NCBI GenBank assembly: GCA_934670175.1
Contig: CAKUOX010000002.1
Location: 24,288-88,287, forward strand
Origin: an uncultured Clostridia bacterium
Lineage (GTDB): Bacteria > Bacillota > Clostridia > Christensenellales > Aristaeellaceae
Length of the DNA stretch: 64,000 nt
Direction of reading: 5' to 3'
Shown here: positions 15,500 through 24,656 of the stretch, in pieces
Numbering within the stretch: the stretch's first letter is position 1
Layout: each line of letters begins with the position of its first letter
The notes under the pieces: model-generated
Database searches by the model: none
What the model saw: only the letters and a program-made list of their open reading frames with translations
Told to the model about the DNA's origin: nothing
Position numbers and translations under genes: made by a program

Positions 15500-15943
15500 T
15501 TATTTCCCTATCTCCTGATAAAGATACGCCTTCATCTGATCGATGAATGCCTGCTGGCTCTCGATCAGCGCGGCGGCGATGCCCTGCGCGTTCGCATCGG
15601 CGTCGGGGTTGGAATTGCGTGCCTTGGTCAGATCCAGTATGCCCATCGTCGCGCCCTGCACCAGTATATCGGCGATGTGCGCCTCGCTCTTGTTGGTCAG
15701 CGTGTTCATGCGCATGCCCATCCACAGTCCGGCGCGGGCGACGGGGTTCGCGGCGCGCGGCTTCAGATCCATGGCGTAGAGCCGCTGCTCCGCGTCACGC
15801 GCGGCGTCCGCATAGCGCGCCTTCTGCGCGGCCATGTCCTGCCGGAGCTTGCCCGAGCAGTCGTCGATGAGTAATTTCAGGGAATCCTCGCCCATACGGC
15901 CGTTTTCCCACACGGCCTGAAGCAGGCTTTCGGTTTGATCCAT
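15500..15943 (-). CDS. conserved-looking hypothetical protein
   Basis: A 147-residue soluble, mostly helical protein with no signal peptide. The start at 15943 is taken because GGAGGTGAC lies upstream of it; a longer frame to 15970 would put the start before that site. Features: a helical N-terminus (MDQTESLLQAVWENGRMGEDSLKLLI), a central segment NTLTNKSEAHIADILVQGATMGILDLTKA and a C-terminal helix. Proteins of this layout occur widely in Clostridia, but I know no function. It lies between secreted-protein genes and a divergent two-component system. Confidence 0.65.
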   Translation of the reverse strand: MDQTESLLQAVWENGRMGEDSLKLLIDDCSGKLRQDMAAQKARYADAARDAEQRLYAMDLKPRAANPVARAGLWMGMRMNTLTNKSEAHIADILVQGATMGILDLTKARNSNPDADANAQGIAAALIESQQAFIDQMKAYLYQEIGK

Positions 15944-16055
15944 ATTTCTTGTCACCTCCGGTTTTTCCACAGATATTTTCGCGCGGGCGCGGGCAAATTA
16001 TACGCCGTCAGAATTATGTCGAATTTGAAGAAATCTAGGCTTATTCCATGAAAGG

Positions 16056-16084
16056 TTGAAAGGAACGGAAAATATGTATATAAT
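16056..16084 (+). promoter_or_regulatory. promoter of the two-component operon
   Basis: TTGAAA (16056-16061), a 17-bp spacer and TATAAT (16079-16084), about 33 bases before the regulator start. Confidence 0.8.
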
Positions 16085-16116
16085 AAATGTATAATTGTGA
16101 AAATTGGGGTGGTTTT

Positions 16117-16812
16117 ATGTCTATGTATCCTCTGATCCTGATCGCAGACGACGATCCGGTGGTACACGAATCGCTGGGCCTGTATCTGAGCAGCGAGGGC
16201 TATGAGCACCAGAGTGCTTACGACGGACAGCAGGCGCTGGAGATGTACGAAAGCCTCCATCCCGATCTGATGGTTCTGGATCTGATGATGCCCAAGGTAT
16301 CGGGGCTGGACGTGTGCCGCCAGATCCGGCAAAACAGCGCTACGCCCATCATCATGCTCACCGCCAAGGGCGAGGAGATCGACCGCATACTCGGCCTGGA
16401 GCTGGGCGCGGACGACTACATCGTGAAGCCCTTCAGCCCGCGCGAGGTGCTGGCGCGCATCAAGGCGGTGCTGCGCCGCTTCAGCGAAAAGCCGAGCGAC
16501 GATGATTCCTCCATCATCCGCCTGCCGCAGCTTGAGATCAGCCTGGAGAATTACCAGGTGAAGGCCGCGGGCAAGGTAATCCCCTGCACACCCAAGGAGG
16601 TCGAGATCCTGCACATGCTCTGTTCGAACGTGGGGCAGGTCTATTCGCGCGAGCAGATTCTCTCCCGCGTATGGGGCTACGACTACTTTGGCGATACCCG
16701 CACCGTGGACGCGCACATCAAGCGCATCCGTCAGAAGCTGCCGCAGGAAAACGTGCCGTGGGCGCTGAAGACGGTATATGGTGTGGGCTATCGCTTTGAG
16801 GTCAATGGATAA
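16117..16812 (+). CDS. OmpR/PhoB-family response regulator
   Basis: A 231-residue DNA-binding regulator. The receiver domain has the acidic pocket DDD at residues 11-13, the phosphoacceptor D55 in LMVLDLMMPK, and Lys in YIVKPF near residue 107. The C-terminal winged helix contains TPKEVEILHMLCSNVGQVYSREQIL and TRTVDAHIKRIRQKL, with the final VGYRFE strand. Start 16117 follows GGGGTGG; an ATG six bases downstream is a close alternative. It is coupled to the kinase gene by a 1-base overlap (TAATG). The pair resembles PhoP-PhoR or WalR-WalK in architecture, but the signal is unknown. Confidence 0.93.
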   Translation: MSMYPLILIADDDPVVHESLGLYLSSEGYEHQSAYDGQQALEMYESLHPDLMVLDLMMPKVSGLDVCRQIRQNSATPIIMLTAKGEEIDRILGLELGADDYIVKPFSPREVLARIKAVLRRFSEKPSDDDSSIIRLPQLEISLENYQVKAAGKVIPCTPKEVEILHMLCSNVGQVYSREQILSRVWGYDYFGDTRTVDAHIKRIRQKLPQENVPWALKTVYGVGYRFEVNG

Positions 16813-18293
16813 TGAAAAGCAGGCGGCAATCTTCCGGCCGTTTCGCGGACGCTGACGCTGTAGAATCTAAGAAGCCCGCACGGGCGGGAAACAACAGCGT
16901 GCTGATCCAGCGCGCTGTATTGTTTGCTGCGGGCGTATTTCTTGCGGCGGTCATCGTGGGCGCGCCGGTATACCACCTGTGCGACCGGCTGGGGCTTGGG
17001 CGCTATTCCGGCTCCATCGGTCTGGCGGCGGGCTTCGTCGCGGCGTGCGCGGCGGCGTTTCCGCTGTGCAGGTGGCTGCTGATGAAGAGCGTAAAGCAGA
17101 TTTCCGCGCTGCGGGACGTCGCCACGCGCGTAGCGGGCGGCGATTTTGACGCCAAGGCCGATGAAACCGCGCCGGACGAGCTGGGCGAGCTGGGGCGTTC
17201 GCTGAACAACCTGTCCTATCAGCTATCGCGCAACATGTATCTGCTGATCGTGGAGCGCAACCGCCTGAAGCACATGCTCAACGGCCTTTCCGAGGGCATT
17301 ATCGCCATCGACGCCTCGGGGCTGATCACGCACATGAACCCCGCGATCTCCGCCATGTTCGAACAGAGCCGCGTATCGGTGGGTCTGCCGGATCCGCGCA
17401 TGAAATATGTGCCGGACAAGGCCGTGTGGGAGGACTTTGACGCGGTGATCAAATCGGGCGAGACCGCCACGCGCAGCATCTCCAGTCGGGACATGATTAT
17501 TCGAATCACGATCACGCCGATCGTGGATGAGATCGGCGCGATTGCGGGCGCGGTGGGGCAGTTCAGCGACATCACGCAGTCCGAGCGGCTGGAGCGCACG
17601 CGGCGCGAATACGTTTCCAACGTCAGCCACGAGCTGCGCACGCCGCTGACGGCGGTGCGCGCGCTGATCGAGCCGCTGAAGGAGGGCATGGTGTCCTCCG
17701 AGCAGGATCGCATGCGCTATTACGACATTATTCTGCGCGAGGTCATGCGCCTGTCGCGGCTGATCAACGACCAGCTGGAGCTGTCGCGGCTGCAAAGCGG
17801 CGGCGTGGCGATACAGAAGCAGAAGATGACGTTGGACGACCTGATCTACGACGTGTGCGACCGCTACCGCGTGATCGCCGAGGAGCACGATCTGGCGCTG
17901 AACATTCCGGAGGATCTTTCCGACTGCCCCACGGTGTACGCCAACGCCGATCGCGTGGAGCAGATGCTGATCATACTGCTGGACAACGCCATCAAGTATA
18001 CCGAGCGCGGCTCGGTGGGCGTAAGCGTGAAGTGGGACGATGAAAAGGTCGTCATCACCGTACGCGACAGCGGCATCGGCATTGCCGAGGAAGACCTGCC
18101 CTATGTGTTCGATCGCTTCTACAAGGTAGACAAGGCGCACAGCGGCAAGGGCTCGGGGCTGGGGCTTTCCATCGCCCGCGAGCTGTTGAACCGGATGAAC
18201 GAACAGATATGGGTCGAAAGTAAAAAGGGCGAGGGGAGCGCCTTCAGTTTTACGGTGCACCGCGAGCCGGAAAGCGAGCAGGAACAGAAATGA
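16812..18293 (+). CDS. sensor histidine kinase (PhoR/WalK-type architecture)
   Basis: A 493-residue membrane kinase. Order: a short cytoplasmic N-terminus, two helices (about 35-55 and 66-90) with almost no extracellular domain, HAMP (about 91-145), PAS (about 152-258), HisKA with H273 in VSNVSHELRTPL, and HATPase with N-box LLDNAIKYTERG (389-400), DSGIGIAEEDLPYVFDRFY (419-437) and GSGLGLSIARELL (447-459). The tiny external loop suggests sensing in the membrane or by the PAS domain. The gene overlaps the regulator by 1 base and the next gene by 4 bases (ATGA), so all three are translated together. Confidence 0.94.
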   Translation: MKSRRQSSGRFADADAVESKKPARAGNNSVLIQRAVLFAAGVFLAAVIVGAPVYHLCDRLGLGRYSGSIGLAAGFVAACAAAFPLCRWLLMKSVKQISALRDVATRVAGGDFDAKADETAPDELGELGRSLNNLSYQLSRNMYLLIVERNRLKHMLNGLSEGIIAIDASGLITHMNPAISAMFEQSRVSVGLPDPRMKYVPDKAVWEDFDAVIKSGETATRSISSRDMIIRITITPIVDEIGAIAGAVGQFSDITQSERLERTRREYVSNVSHELRTPLTAVRALIEPLKEGMVSSEQDRMRYYDIILREVMRLSRLINDQLELSRLQSGGVAIQKQKMTLDDLIYDVCDRYRVIAEEHDLALNIPEDLSDCPTVYANADRVEQMLIILLDNAIKYTERGSVGVSVKWDDEKVVITVRDSGIGIAEEDLPYVFDRFYKVDKAHSGKGSGLGLSIARELLNRMNEQIWVESKKGEGSAFSFTVHREPESEQEQK

Positions 18294-18817
18294 AAAAGAT
18301 ACTGATCGTAGTGGATATGCAGCGCGACTTCGTGGACGGCGCGCTGGGCACGCCCGAGGCACAGGCAATCGTGCCCGCCGCAGCGGCGAAGATCCGCGCC
18401 TTCGACGGCGATATTTATGTGACGCTGGACACGCATTTCGATAATTACATGAGCACCAGCGAGGGTCGGCACCTGCCCGTGCCGCACTGCATTCGCAATA
18501 CGCCCGGCTGGCGGCTGAACGACGAGATCAACGCCGCGCTGGCGGGGCGCCGCTATACGGTTGTGGAAAAGCCGAGCTTCGGCTCGCTGGAGCTGCCGAA
18601 GCTGATCGCCGAGAGCATGACCGGCGACGAGGAAATGTCGATCGATTTGATCGGGCTGTGCACCGACATTTGCGTGGTCTCAAACGCGCTGATGCTGAAG
18701 GCGAACTTTCCTGAGGCCGACATTCGCGTGGACGCGGCCTGCTGCGCGGGCGTGACGCCTGAAAAGCATAGCGCCGCGCTGGAGACCATGCGCAGCTGCC
18801 AGATCGGCATTGAATAG
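18290..18817 (+). CDS. isochorismatase-fold cysteine hydrolase (nicotinamidase-like)
   Basis: A 175-residue hydrolase with the family triad: D9 in IVVDMQRDF, K94 in VVEKPSFGS and C128 in LCTDICVVSN. Possible metal ligands D47 and H49 (LDTHFD) and H61 and H66 resemble nicotinamidase PncA, which converts nicotinamide to nicotinate in NAD salvage; related enzymes cleave other amides, so the substrate is not certain. It overlaps the histidine kinase by 4 bp and is the last gene of that operon, an unusual partnership. Confidence 0.85.
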   Translation: MKKILIVVDMQRDFVDGALGTPEAQAIVPAAAAKIRAFDGDIYVTLDTHFDNYMSTSEGRHLPVPHCIRNTPGWRLNDEINAALAGRRYTVVEKPSFGSLELPKLIAESMTGDEEMSIDLIGLCTDICVVSNALMLKANFPEADIRVDAACCAGVTPEKHSAALETMRSCQIGIE

Positions 18818-18835
18818 CATAAACAGCACTCCAAC

Positions 18836-18893
18836 AAAAGCAAGCCGCCTGAGCTGTGTAAACAGCTCGGGCGGTTTGCTTTTAATTTTACCT
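18836..18893. terminator. bidirectional terminator between the two-component operon and cysE
   Basis: AAAAGCAAGCCGCC and GGCGGTTTGCTTTT flank an inner GAGCTGT/ACAGCTC stem, giving A- and T-tracts on both strands. It overlaps the last codons of cysE. Confidence 0.85.
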
Positions 18894-19751
18894 TCTGCAA
18901 TTATCCGGCGGGGGCGCGCTTTCGCGCGTGACCTTCGCGTCCGGCGCGACCGACCAGGTGATAAAGGTATTGCCGCCGATGGTGGCGCGCGCGCCGATCA
19001 CGGTGTCGCCGCCGAGAATTGTGGCGTTGGCATAGATGGTCACGTTGTCCTCGATGGTCGGATGGCGCTTCTTGCCGGAGAGCATCTGCCCCGAGCGCGT
19101 AGAGAGCGCGCCCAGCGTGACGCCCTGGTAGAGCTTCACATGGTCGCCGATCACGGTCGTTTCGCCAATGACGATGCCGGTGCCATGGTCGATGAAGAAA
19201 TACTGGCCGATCTGCGCGCCGGCGTTGATGTCGATGCCGGTGCCGGAATGCGCGTATTCAGTCATGATGCGCGGAACGAAGGGCACGCTTTCCAGATACA
19301 GCTCGTGCGCCACGCGATAGACGTAGATGGCAAACAGCCCGGGATAGCTGAAAATGATCTCCTCGCGGCTCTGCGCGGCGGGATCACCCTCAAATTCCGC
19401 CTCCACATCCTTTAAAAGCATGGCTTGAATATGCGGAATCTTGTTGAAAAAGCCCTCGCACACCGCCCTTGCGCGCGCCTCGACGGCGGATTCATCATCA
19501 TTTTTGAAGGAAAAGGCGAGCTTCAGCTGGGCGTAGAGCTCGTTCCAGATATTGGTGAGCGTGTAGCCCAGAAAGAAATCATTGTTCTCGTCGGCGAAGA
19601 AGCCGGGGAATATGACCTTGCGCAGCTCCTTGATGATCCAGATAATGCGGTCGCGCTGGGGAATTTTGCGTTCACGTTCGCGGTTGAACAGCCCATTTTC
19701 CGCGCAGTTTGCGGAAATGCGGCTCACCACGCCTTCAATCACTTTCTGCAT
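18888..19751 (-). CDS. cysE: serine O-acetyltransferase
   Basis: A 287-residue enzyme catalysing acetyl-CoA + L-serine to O-acetylserine, the first step of cysteine synthesis. The N-terminal helical domain is followed by left-handed beta-helix hexapeptides (GIDINAGAQIGQYFFIDHGTGIVIGETTVIGDHVKLYQGVTLGA). The catalytic-type H in FIDHGTG and the HPTIEDNVTIYANATILGG segment are present. The length matches the EpsC-type cysE of anaerobes. It lies 19 bp after cysK on the same strand, so the two cysteine-synthesis steps are co-transcribed. Confidence 0.95.
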   Translation of the reverse strand: MQKVIEGVVSRISANCAENGLFNRERERKIPQRDRIIWIIKELRKVIFPGFFADENNDFFLGYTLTNIWNELYAQLKLAFSFKNDDESAVEARARAVCEGFFNKIPHIQAMLLKDVEAEFEGDPAAQSREEIIFSYPGLFAIYVYRVAHELYLESVPFVPRIMTEYAHSGTGIDINAGAQIGQYFFIDHGTGIVIGETTVIGDHVKLYQGVTLGALSTRSGQMLSGKKRHPTIEDNVTIYANATILGGDTVIGARATIGGNTFITWSVAPDAKVTRESAPPPDNCRR

Positions 19752-19770
19752 TTTGCCCTCATTCCATTAT

Positions 19771-20697
19771 TCAATCAAAGACCTTTGCGGACAGGTAGCG
19801 CTCGCCGGTATCCGGCAGCACGCACACGATCAGCTTGCCCGCGTTTTCATCGCGCGCCGCCTGCTGCATCGCCGCCCAGAGCGCCGCTCCAGAGGAAATG
19901 CCGCAGAGCACGCCCTCCACCGCCGCCAGCTCGCGCATGGCGGCTATGGCGTCCTGCGTTTTAACATCCATCACCTCGTCGAGCAGGCCGCGATCCAGAA
20001 TATCGGGCACGAAATTCGCGCCGATGCCCTGAATGCCGTGCTTGCCCGCGTGTCCCTGCGTCAGCAGCGGGCTTTCCGCAGGCTCCACGCCCACGAGGCG
20101 CACATTTTTGTTCTGCGATTTAAGGTATGCGCCCGTGCCGGTAATGGTGCCGCCGGTGCCGATGCCCGCCACCAGCATGTCCACCCTGCCGTCTGTATCG
20201 CGCCAGATTTCCGGCCCCGTGCTTCTGCGGTGCGCGGCGGGATTGGCGGGATTTACAAACTGTCCGGCAATGATGCTGTCCGGTATCTGCTTTTGCAGCT
20301 CCTCCGCCAGCGTGACCGCGCCCTTCATGCCCTGCTCGGCAGGAGAGAGTATCAGCTGCGCGCCGTATGCGCGCACCAGCTGAAAGCGCTCTGCAGACAT
20401 GTTGGCGGGCATGATGATGATGGCCTTATAGCCACGCGCTGCGCAGATGGCCGCAAGCGCAATGCCAGTATTGCCGCTGGTTGGCTCGATCACCGTGCTG
20501 CCGGACTTCAAACGCCCCTCACGCTCGGCGCTGTCGAGCATTTCCAGCGCCACGCGATCCTTGGCGCTGCCTGCGGGATTAAAGTATTCCAGCTTTGCCA
20601 TAACGCGCGCCTTGAGCGCGTGCCGCGCCGCGAGCGCGTCGAGCGCCAGCAGCGGCGTGTTGCCGATCAGCTCCGTTACATTGGATGCATATTTCAT
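19771..20697 (-). CDS. cysK: O-acetylserine sulfhydrylase (cysteine synthase A)
   Basis: A 308-residue PLP enzyme forming cysteine from O-acetylserine and sulfide. The start at 20697 is set by AGAGGTGG 5 bases upstream and by the family start MKYASNVTELIGNTPL. The PLP lysine is K46 in NPAGSAKDRVA; the phosphate-binding loop follows (EPTSGNTGIALA near residue 75), and GTGGTITGTG binds the cofactor phosphate. The gene follows mnmE after 14 bp and precedes cysE. Confidence 0.96.
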   Translation of the reverse strand: MKYASNVTELIGNTPLLALDALAARHALKARVMAKLEYFNPAGSAKDRVALEMLDSAEREGRLKSGSTVIEPTSGNTGIALAAICAARGYKAIIIMPANMSAERFQLVRAYGAQLILSPAEQGMKGAVTLAEELQKQIPDSIIAGQFVNPANPAAHRRSTGPEIWRDTDGRVDMLVAGIGTGGTITGTGAYLKSQNKNVRLVGVEPAESPLLTQGHAGKHGIQGIGANFVPDILDRGLLDEVMDVKTQDAIAAMRELAAVEGVLCGISSGAALWAAMQQAARDENAGKLIVCVLPDTGERYLSAKVFD

Positions 20698-20711
20698 CGG
20701 TGCCACCTCTT

Positions 20712-22043
20712 TCATTTTCCCACGCAGAAATTGCTGAATACCCGATCTATAACTTCCTCGGAGGCGTCCTCGCCCGTGATCTCGCACAGCGCCTTCAGCG
20801 CCGCCATCAGATCAATGGCGGTCACGTCCAGTTCAAAGCCGCCGTCCAGCGCGCAGATGGCGCGCTCCAGCGCCGCGCACGCCGCGCGTGCGAGCGCGAT
20901 ATGCCGCTGCTCGGTCAGACAATCGTCCGCCGGACGCGCGGCGCTCAGGCGATGGGCTATGGCCTCGGTCAGCGCGTCCGCGCCCGCGCCGGTCAGCGCG
21001 CTCAGGCGCAGCGCATCGGGAATATCGCAGATCGCATCGGGCAGGTCACACTTGTTTAAGCAGACGATCGCCCGCGCGTCGGCCTTATCGAGCAGCGCCC
21101 TGTCCTGCGGCGTGATCTCACCGGAGCCGTCCAGCACGATCAGCACGATGTCCGCGCGCTCCATGGCGTTCTCCGCGCGGCTCACGCCGATACGCTCCAC
21201 CGGATCGTCGGTCTCGCGCTGTCCGGCGGTATCGGAAAGCTCGGCGCGCACGCCGCCAATGCTGATGCGCTCGGTGAGCACATCGCGCGTGGTGCCCGGC
21301 ACGCTGGTGACGATGGCGCGCTCCTGCCGAAGCAGCGCGTTCATCAGCGAGGATTTGCCCACGTTCGGCCTGCCCGCCAGCACGATGCTCGCGCCCTCGC
21401 GGATCAGCCGCGCGCCGCGCTCGTCAATACGCGCCTCAAGGGACCTTTTGACATGGATCGCGCCCGCGCGCACCTGCTGCGCGGCGTCCGGCTCGTCCAC
21501 CTCATCCGGAAAATCGGTGCACGCCTCGATCAGCGACAGCAGCGCCTTGATCTCCTCGGCGGCGCCGCGCACGAAGCCCGAAACGCCGCCCTCGAGCTGG
21601 CGCACGGAGGCGCGCGCGGCGGCCTCGCTGTCTGCGCCGATCAGCGACATCACCGCCTCGGCCTCGGCAAGATCGATGCGCCCGTTCAGAAACGCGCGGC
21701 GGGTGAATTCGCCCGGCTCCGCCGCCCGCGCACCCAGCGCCACGGCGGCCTCCACCACGCGGCGCGCGCACACGCTGCCGCCGTGGCAGTGAATCTCAAA
21801 AACATCCTCGCGGGTATAGGTGGCGGGCGCGGCCATGAACACGGCCAGCACCTCGTCCAGCACCTCGCCGCGATGCACGGCGTGGCCGTAGGTCAGCCTG
21901 CGCCCCTCCGCGGCCTGCGGGTGCGCGGGGCGAAACAGCTGCTCAAACAGCGCGCGCGCCTGCGCGCCGCTGACGCGCACAATGGCGACGCCGCCCGCGC
22001 CGGGCGCAGTGGCCACGGCGCATATGGTATCGGTATCCGGCAT
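20712..22043 (-). CDS. mnmE: tRNA modification GTPase MnmE
   Basis: A 443-residue GTPase that works with MnmG on tRNA wobble U34. The N-terminal folate-binding domain begins DTICAVATAPGAGGVAIVRVSG. The GTPase domain has G1 GRPNVGKSS (224-232), G2 TTRD (251-254), G3 DTAG (271-274) and G4 NKCD (near 333). The C-terminal CVGK (C440) is the invariant CxGK motif. It starts 1 base after the dnaN stop and is followed by cysK, so tRNA modification and cysteine genes sit in the dnaA-dnaN transcription unit. Confidence 0.97.
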   Translation of the reverse strand: MPDTDTICAVATAPGAGGVAIVRVSGAQARALFEQLFRPAHPQAAEGRRLTYGHAVHRGEVLDEVLAVFMAAPATYTREDVFEIHCHGGSVCARRVVEAAVALGARAAEPGEFTRRAFLNGRIDLAEAEAVMSLIGADSEAAARASVRQLEGGVSGFVRGAAEEIKALLSLIEACTDFPDEVDEPDAAQQVRAGAIHVKRSLEARIDERGARLIREGASIVLAGRPNVGKSSLMNALLRQERAIVTSVPGTTRDVLTERISIGGVRAELSDTAGQRETDDPVERIGVSRAENAMERADIVLIVLDGSGEITPQDRALLDKADARAIVCLNKCDLPDAICDIPDALRLSALTGAGADALTEAIAHRLSAARPADDCLTEQRHIALARAACAALERAICALDGGFELDVTAIDLMAALKALCEITGEDASEEVIDRVFSNFCVGK

Positions 22044-22044
22044 A

Positions 22045-23154
22045 TTATTTTGCTCCGGTGCGCACCGGCAGGATCAGATGCACATAGTCGTTATCGCCAA
22101 CGGGCGTCACGATGCAGGGCGAAACGGGGCTGTTCAGGTTCAGCTCGATATTATCGCCCTCGATATAGCGCACGACGTCCGTCAGATACTTCACGTTGAA
22201 GGCGATGTTGATGTCCGCGCCCTCCTGGCGGGTTTCCAGCTCCTCGCGCACGTCGCCTACCTGAGAATGCGCCTCCACTACCATGTGGTTATCCGCCATC
22301 TGCAGCATAATCAGGTTATTGCTGCCCTCGCGCGCGATCAGCGCAGCGCGGTCGATGCAGCGGCGGAAGGGCTCCAGCGCCACCTCCACGCGCGTGGCAA
22401 AGCTCTTGGGCAGAATCTGCCGGTATTGCACATATTCGCCGTCCACCAGAATAACGAAGATCTCCGTATCCTCCAGGCGGATATGCAGCTTGTTGCCCTC
22501 GAAGGAAAGCTGGGCGAAGGCGTCCTCGCTGTCGGAGAGGAGCTTGCCGATGTCGCCCACGGCGCGCCCGGGAATAATGGCGGAAAACTTTTCCAGCACA
22601 TCCGAGCACTTTGCGCGGCGCAGCGCCAGGCGATAGCCGTCCAGCGCGACCATGGTCACATCGCCGCCGCCGATCTCCAGCAGGCAGCCGGTGAGCACCT
22701 CGCGCATGTCGTCCTGCGCGATGGCAAATTCGGTCTTCTGGATCATGTCGCGCAGCATATCCTGCGGCAGCGAGATCTCGCGCTCGCCGTCCAGCGCGGG
22801 CAGGCGCGGGAACAGCGCAGCATCCTGACCGGCGATGTTCATGCGCGAGGACGCGGAGCGGATCGTGAACATGAAGCGTTCGTCCATGCGAATAGCTACA
22901 TTATCATCCGGCAGGCGGCGCACGATTTCCGAAAAGAGCTTGCCCGGCACGACGCCGCGGCCGATCTCCGTGATCTGCGCGGGGACGCGGGTAACGATGG
23001 TAATGCGCTCGTCCGAGCAGGTGAGCGTGAGCTCTTCCATATCGGATTCGATCAGCACGCCCTCGAGGATCGGGTTGGTGGTGCGGGTGGAAAGCGCCTT
23101 GGTTACGATCTGAAGCGCGTCGATCAGTTTCGTTTTGGAACAGGTGAATCGCAT
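22045..23154 (-). CDS. dnaN: DNA polymerase III subunit beta (sliding clamp)
   Basis: A 369-residue clamp protein of normal length. It begins MRFTCSKTKLIDALQIVTKALSTRTTNPILEG, the standard first clamp domain. The C-terminus has the VGDNDYVHLILPVR block, and LILPVRTGAK replaces the more usual final MPMR(T). GGAGGG is 7 bases before the ATG. It is separated from dnaA by 188 bp containing DnaA boxes. recF and gyrB do not follow; mnmE does. Confidence 0.97.
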   Translation of the reverse strand: MRFTCSKTKLIDALQIVTKALSTRTTNPILEGVLIESDMEELTLTCSDERITIVTRVPAQITEIGRGVVPGKLFSEIVRRLPDDNVAIRMDERFMFTIRSASSRMNIAGQDAALFPRLPALDGEREISLPQDMLRDMIQKTEFAIAQDDMREVLTGCLLEIGGGDVTMVALDGYRLALRRAKCSDVLEKFSAIIPGRAVGDIGKLLSDSEDAFAQLSFEGNKLHIRLEDTEIFVILVDGEYVQYRQILPKSFATRVEVALEPFRRCIDRAALIAREGSNNLIMLQMADNHMVVEAHSQVGDVREELETRQEGADINIAFNVKYLTDVVRYIEGDNIELNLNSPVSPCIVTPVGDNDYVHLILPVRTGAK

Positions 23155-23342
23155 GGCATATCCCTCCTGATGATAGATGATCTATATATAGAGTAAATAG
23201 ACGACGTAGTAGGTGCTGTGGATATTGTGGATAAGTGCCAAAAGCGCGCTGTGGCAGGTATTTTAGCGGTGCTTTTTATCAACAGCATGCGGTTGATAGA
23301 TGGTTGATAACGGGGCTGCTTATCAACAACCCCCATGTTGTA
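23155..23342. promoter_or_regulatory. origin region between dnaN and dnaA (DnaA boxes and AT-rich unwinding candidate)
   Basis: The DnaA boxes here are one perfect copy in reverse (TGTGGATAA 23226-23234), TGTGGATAT beside it (23217-23225), and TTATCAACA at 23276-23284 and 23320-23328. Next to the pair lies GTAGTAGG and then an A+T-rich stretch (CTATATATAGAGTAAATAG, about 23180-23200). The TAG-TAG triplets next to the box resemble the DnaA-trio that guides strand opening in Bacillus. I therefore place the unwinding region at about 23173-23216. This is inference. Confidence 0.75.
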
Positions 23343-24656
23343 TCAGCCATTCTTGATCAGCTGCGCCAATTCCTCGATCCGTTTTTTGAAGGCGAAGTTG
23401 TTCTTCATTTCGTTCAGAATCTTGTCGCAGCCGTGCATTACGGTGGTGTGGTCGCGGTCGCCGAAGGCCTTGCCGATGTTCGTGGTGGACAGGTGCGTCA
23501 TATCCCGGCACAGGTACATGGCGATCTGCCTGGGCAGCGCAATATCGCGGCTGCGCTTCTTGGAGATGATGTCGTCCGGCTCCACGCCGTACTGCTTGCC
23601 GATCTCCTGAATAATCAGCTCCGGCGTGATGCGGCGCACCTCCAGCGAGGACATGAGCTGAGAGAGTGAATCGCGCGCAAAATCCAGCGTGATCGGCGTG
23701 CCCATCAGCTGGCACTGCGCCGAAAGCCGCGTGAGCGTGCCCTCGAGCTCTCGGATGTTGGATTCCACGCGGCCGGCGATGTAGTCGATCACATCGTAGG
23801 AAACGTCGATGCCCTCCTCATCCGCCTTTTTGCGCAGGATCGCCACGCGCGTTTCGTAATCCGGGCGCTGAATATCCACGATCAGCCCCCACTCGAAGCG
23901 CGAGCGCAGGCGCTCTTCAATGGTAGGAATATCCTTGGGCGGGCGATCGGACGAAATGATGATCTGCTTGCCCTTGGAATACAGGTCGTTGAAGGTATGG
24001 AAGAATTCCTCCTGCGTGGACTTGGTTTTGGCGAGGAACTGGATATCGTCCACCATCAGCACGTCCACATTGCGCATGCGCTGGCGCAGCCTGGAGGTAT
24101 CCTTCTTTTTGACGATGGCGTCGATCAGCTCGTTGGTGAAGCTCTCCGAGGTCGTGAGCAGCACGTTCTTCGTCGGATCGTCGGCCATGATGTAGTTGCC
24201 GATGGCATTCATCAGGTGCGTCTTGCCGAGGCCGACGCTGCCGTAGATGAAGAGCGGGTTGTATACATCGCTGGGCTGCTCCGCCACCGCGAGCGACGCG
24301 GCGTAGGCAAAGGAATTGCTCGGCCCCACCACAAAATTATCGAAGGAATACTTCGGGTTCAGCGTGGTGCGCGTCATTTCGCTGTTTTTACGGGCAATCT
24401 GATCCGGCATGTACAGCTCCAGCTCGTAGCTGCGCCCGAAACACATGCGCAGCGTGTTGTACAGCTCCGTATAGTAGCGCTGGCGCACCATATCGACGAT
24501 AATGGGGCTGGGCACGAGGATCTGTATGGCTTCATCCGTCACGGCATACATTTCCAGCGGCTTTATCCATGTGTTGAAGGACACGGGAGCCAGATTCTCT
24601 TCCAGCATGGCGACGGCCCTGTCCCAGGCCTGCTTTTGCTCGGGCGTATAATTCAT
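23343..24656 (-). CDS. dnaA: chromosomal replication initiator protein DnaA
   Basis: A 437-residue AAA+ initiator. Domain I (about 1-85) is followed by a very short linker, then the ATPase domain with Walker A GSVGLGKTH (139-147), Walker B VDVLMVDDIQF and the sensor region SDRPPKDIPTIEERLRSRFEWGL. The C-terminal helix-turn-helix carries the DnaA signature CRDMTHLSTTNIGKAFGDRDHTTVMHG. ACGGAGG precedes the ATG. DnaA boxes lie both upstream and downstream, so the gene sits inside the origin. Confidence 0.98.
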   Translation of the reverse strand: MNYTPEQKQAWDRAVAMLEENLAPVSFNTWIKPLEMYAVTDEAIQILVPSPIIVDMVRQRYYTELYNTLRMCFGRSYELELYMPDQIARKNSEMTRTTLNPKYSFDNFVVGPSNSFAYAASLAVAEQPSDVYNPLFIYGSVGLGKTHLMNAIGNYIMADDPTKNVLLTTSESFTNELIDAIVKKKDTSRLRQRMRNVDVLMVDDIQFLAKTKSTQEEFFHTFNDLYSKGKQIIISSDRPPKDIPTIEERLRSRFEWGLIVDIQRPDYETRVAILRKKADEEGIDVSYDVIDYIAGRVESNIRELEGTLTRLSAQCQLMGTPITLDFARDSLSQLMSSLEVRRITPELIIQEIGKQYGVEPDDIISKKRSRDIALPRQIAMYLCRDMTHLSTTNIGKAFGDRDHTTVMHGCDKILNEMKNNFAFKKRIEELAQLIKNG

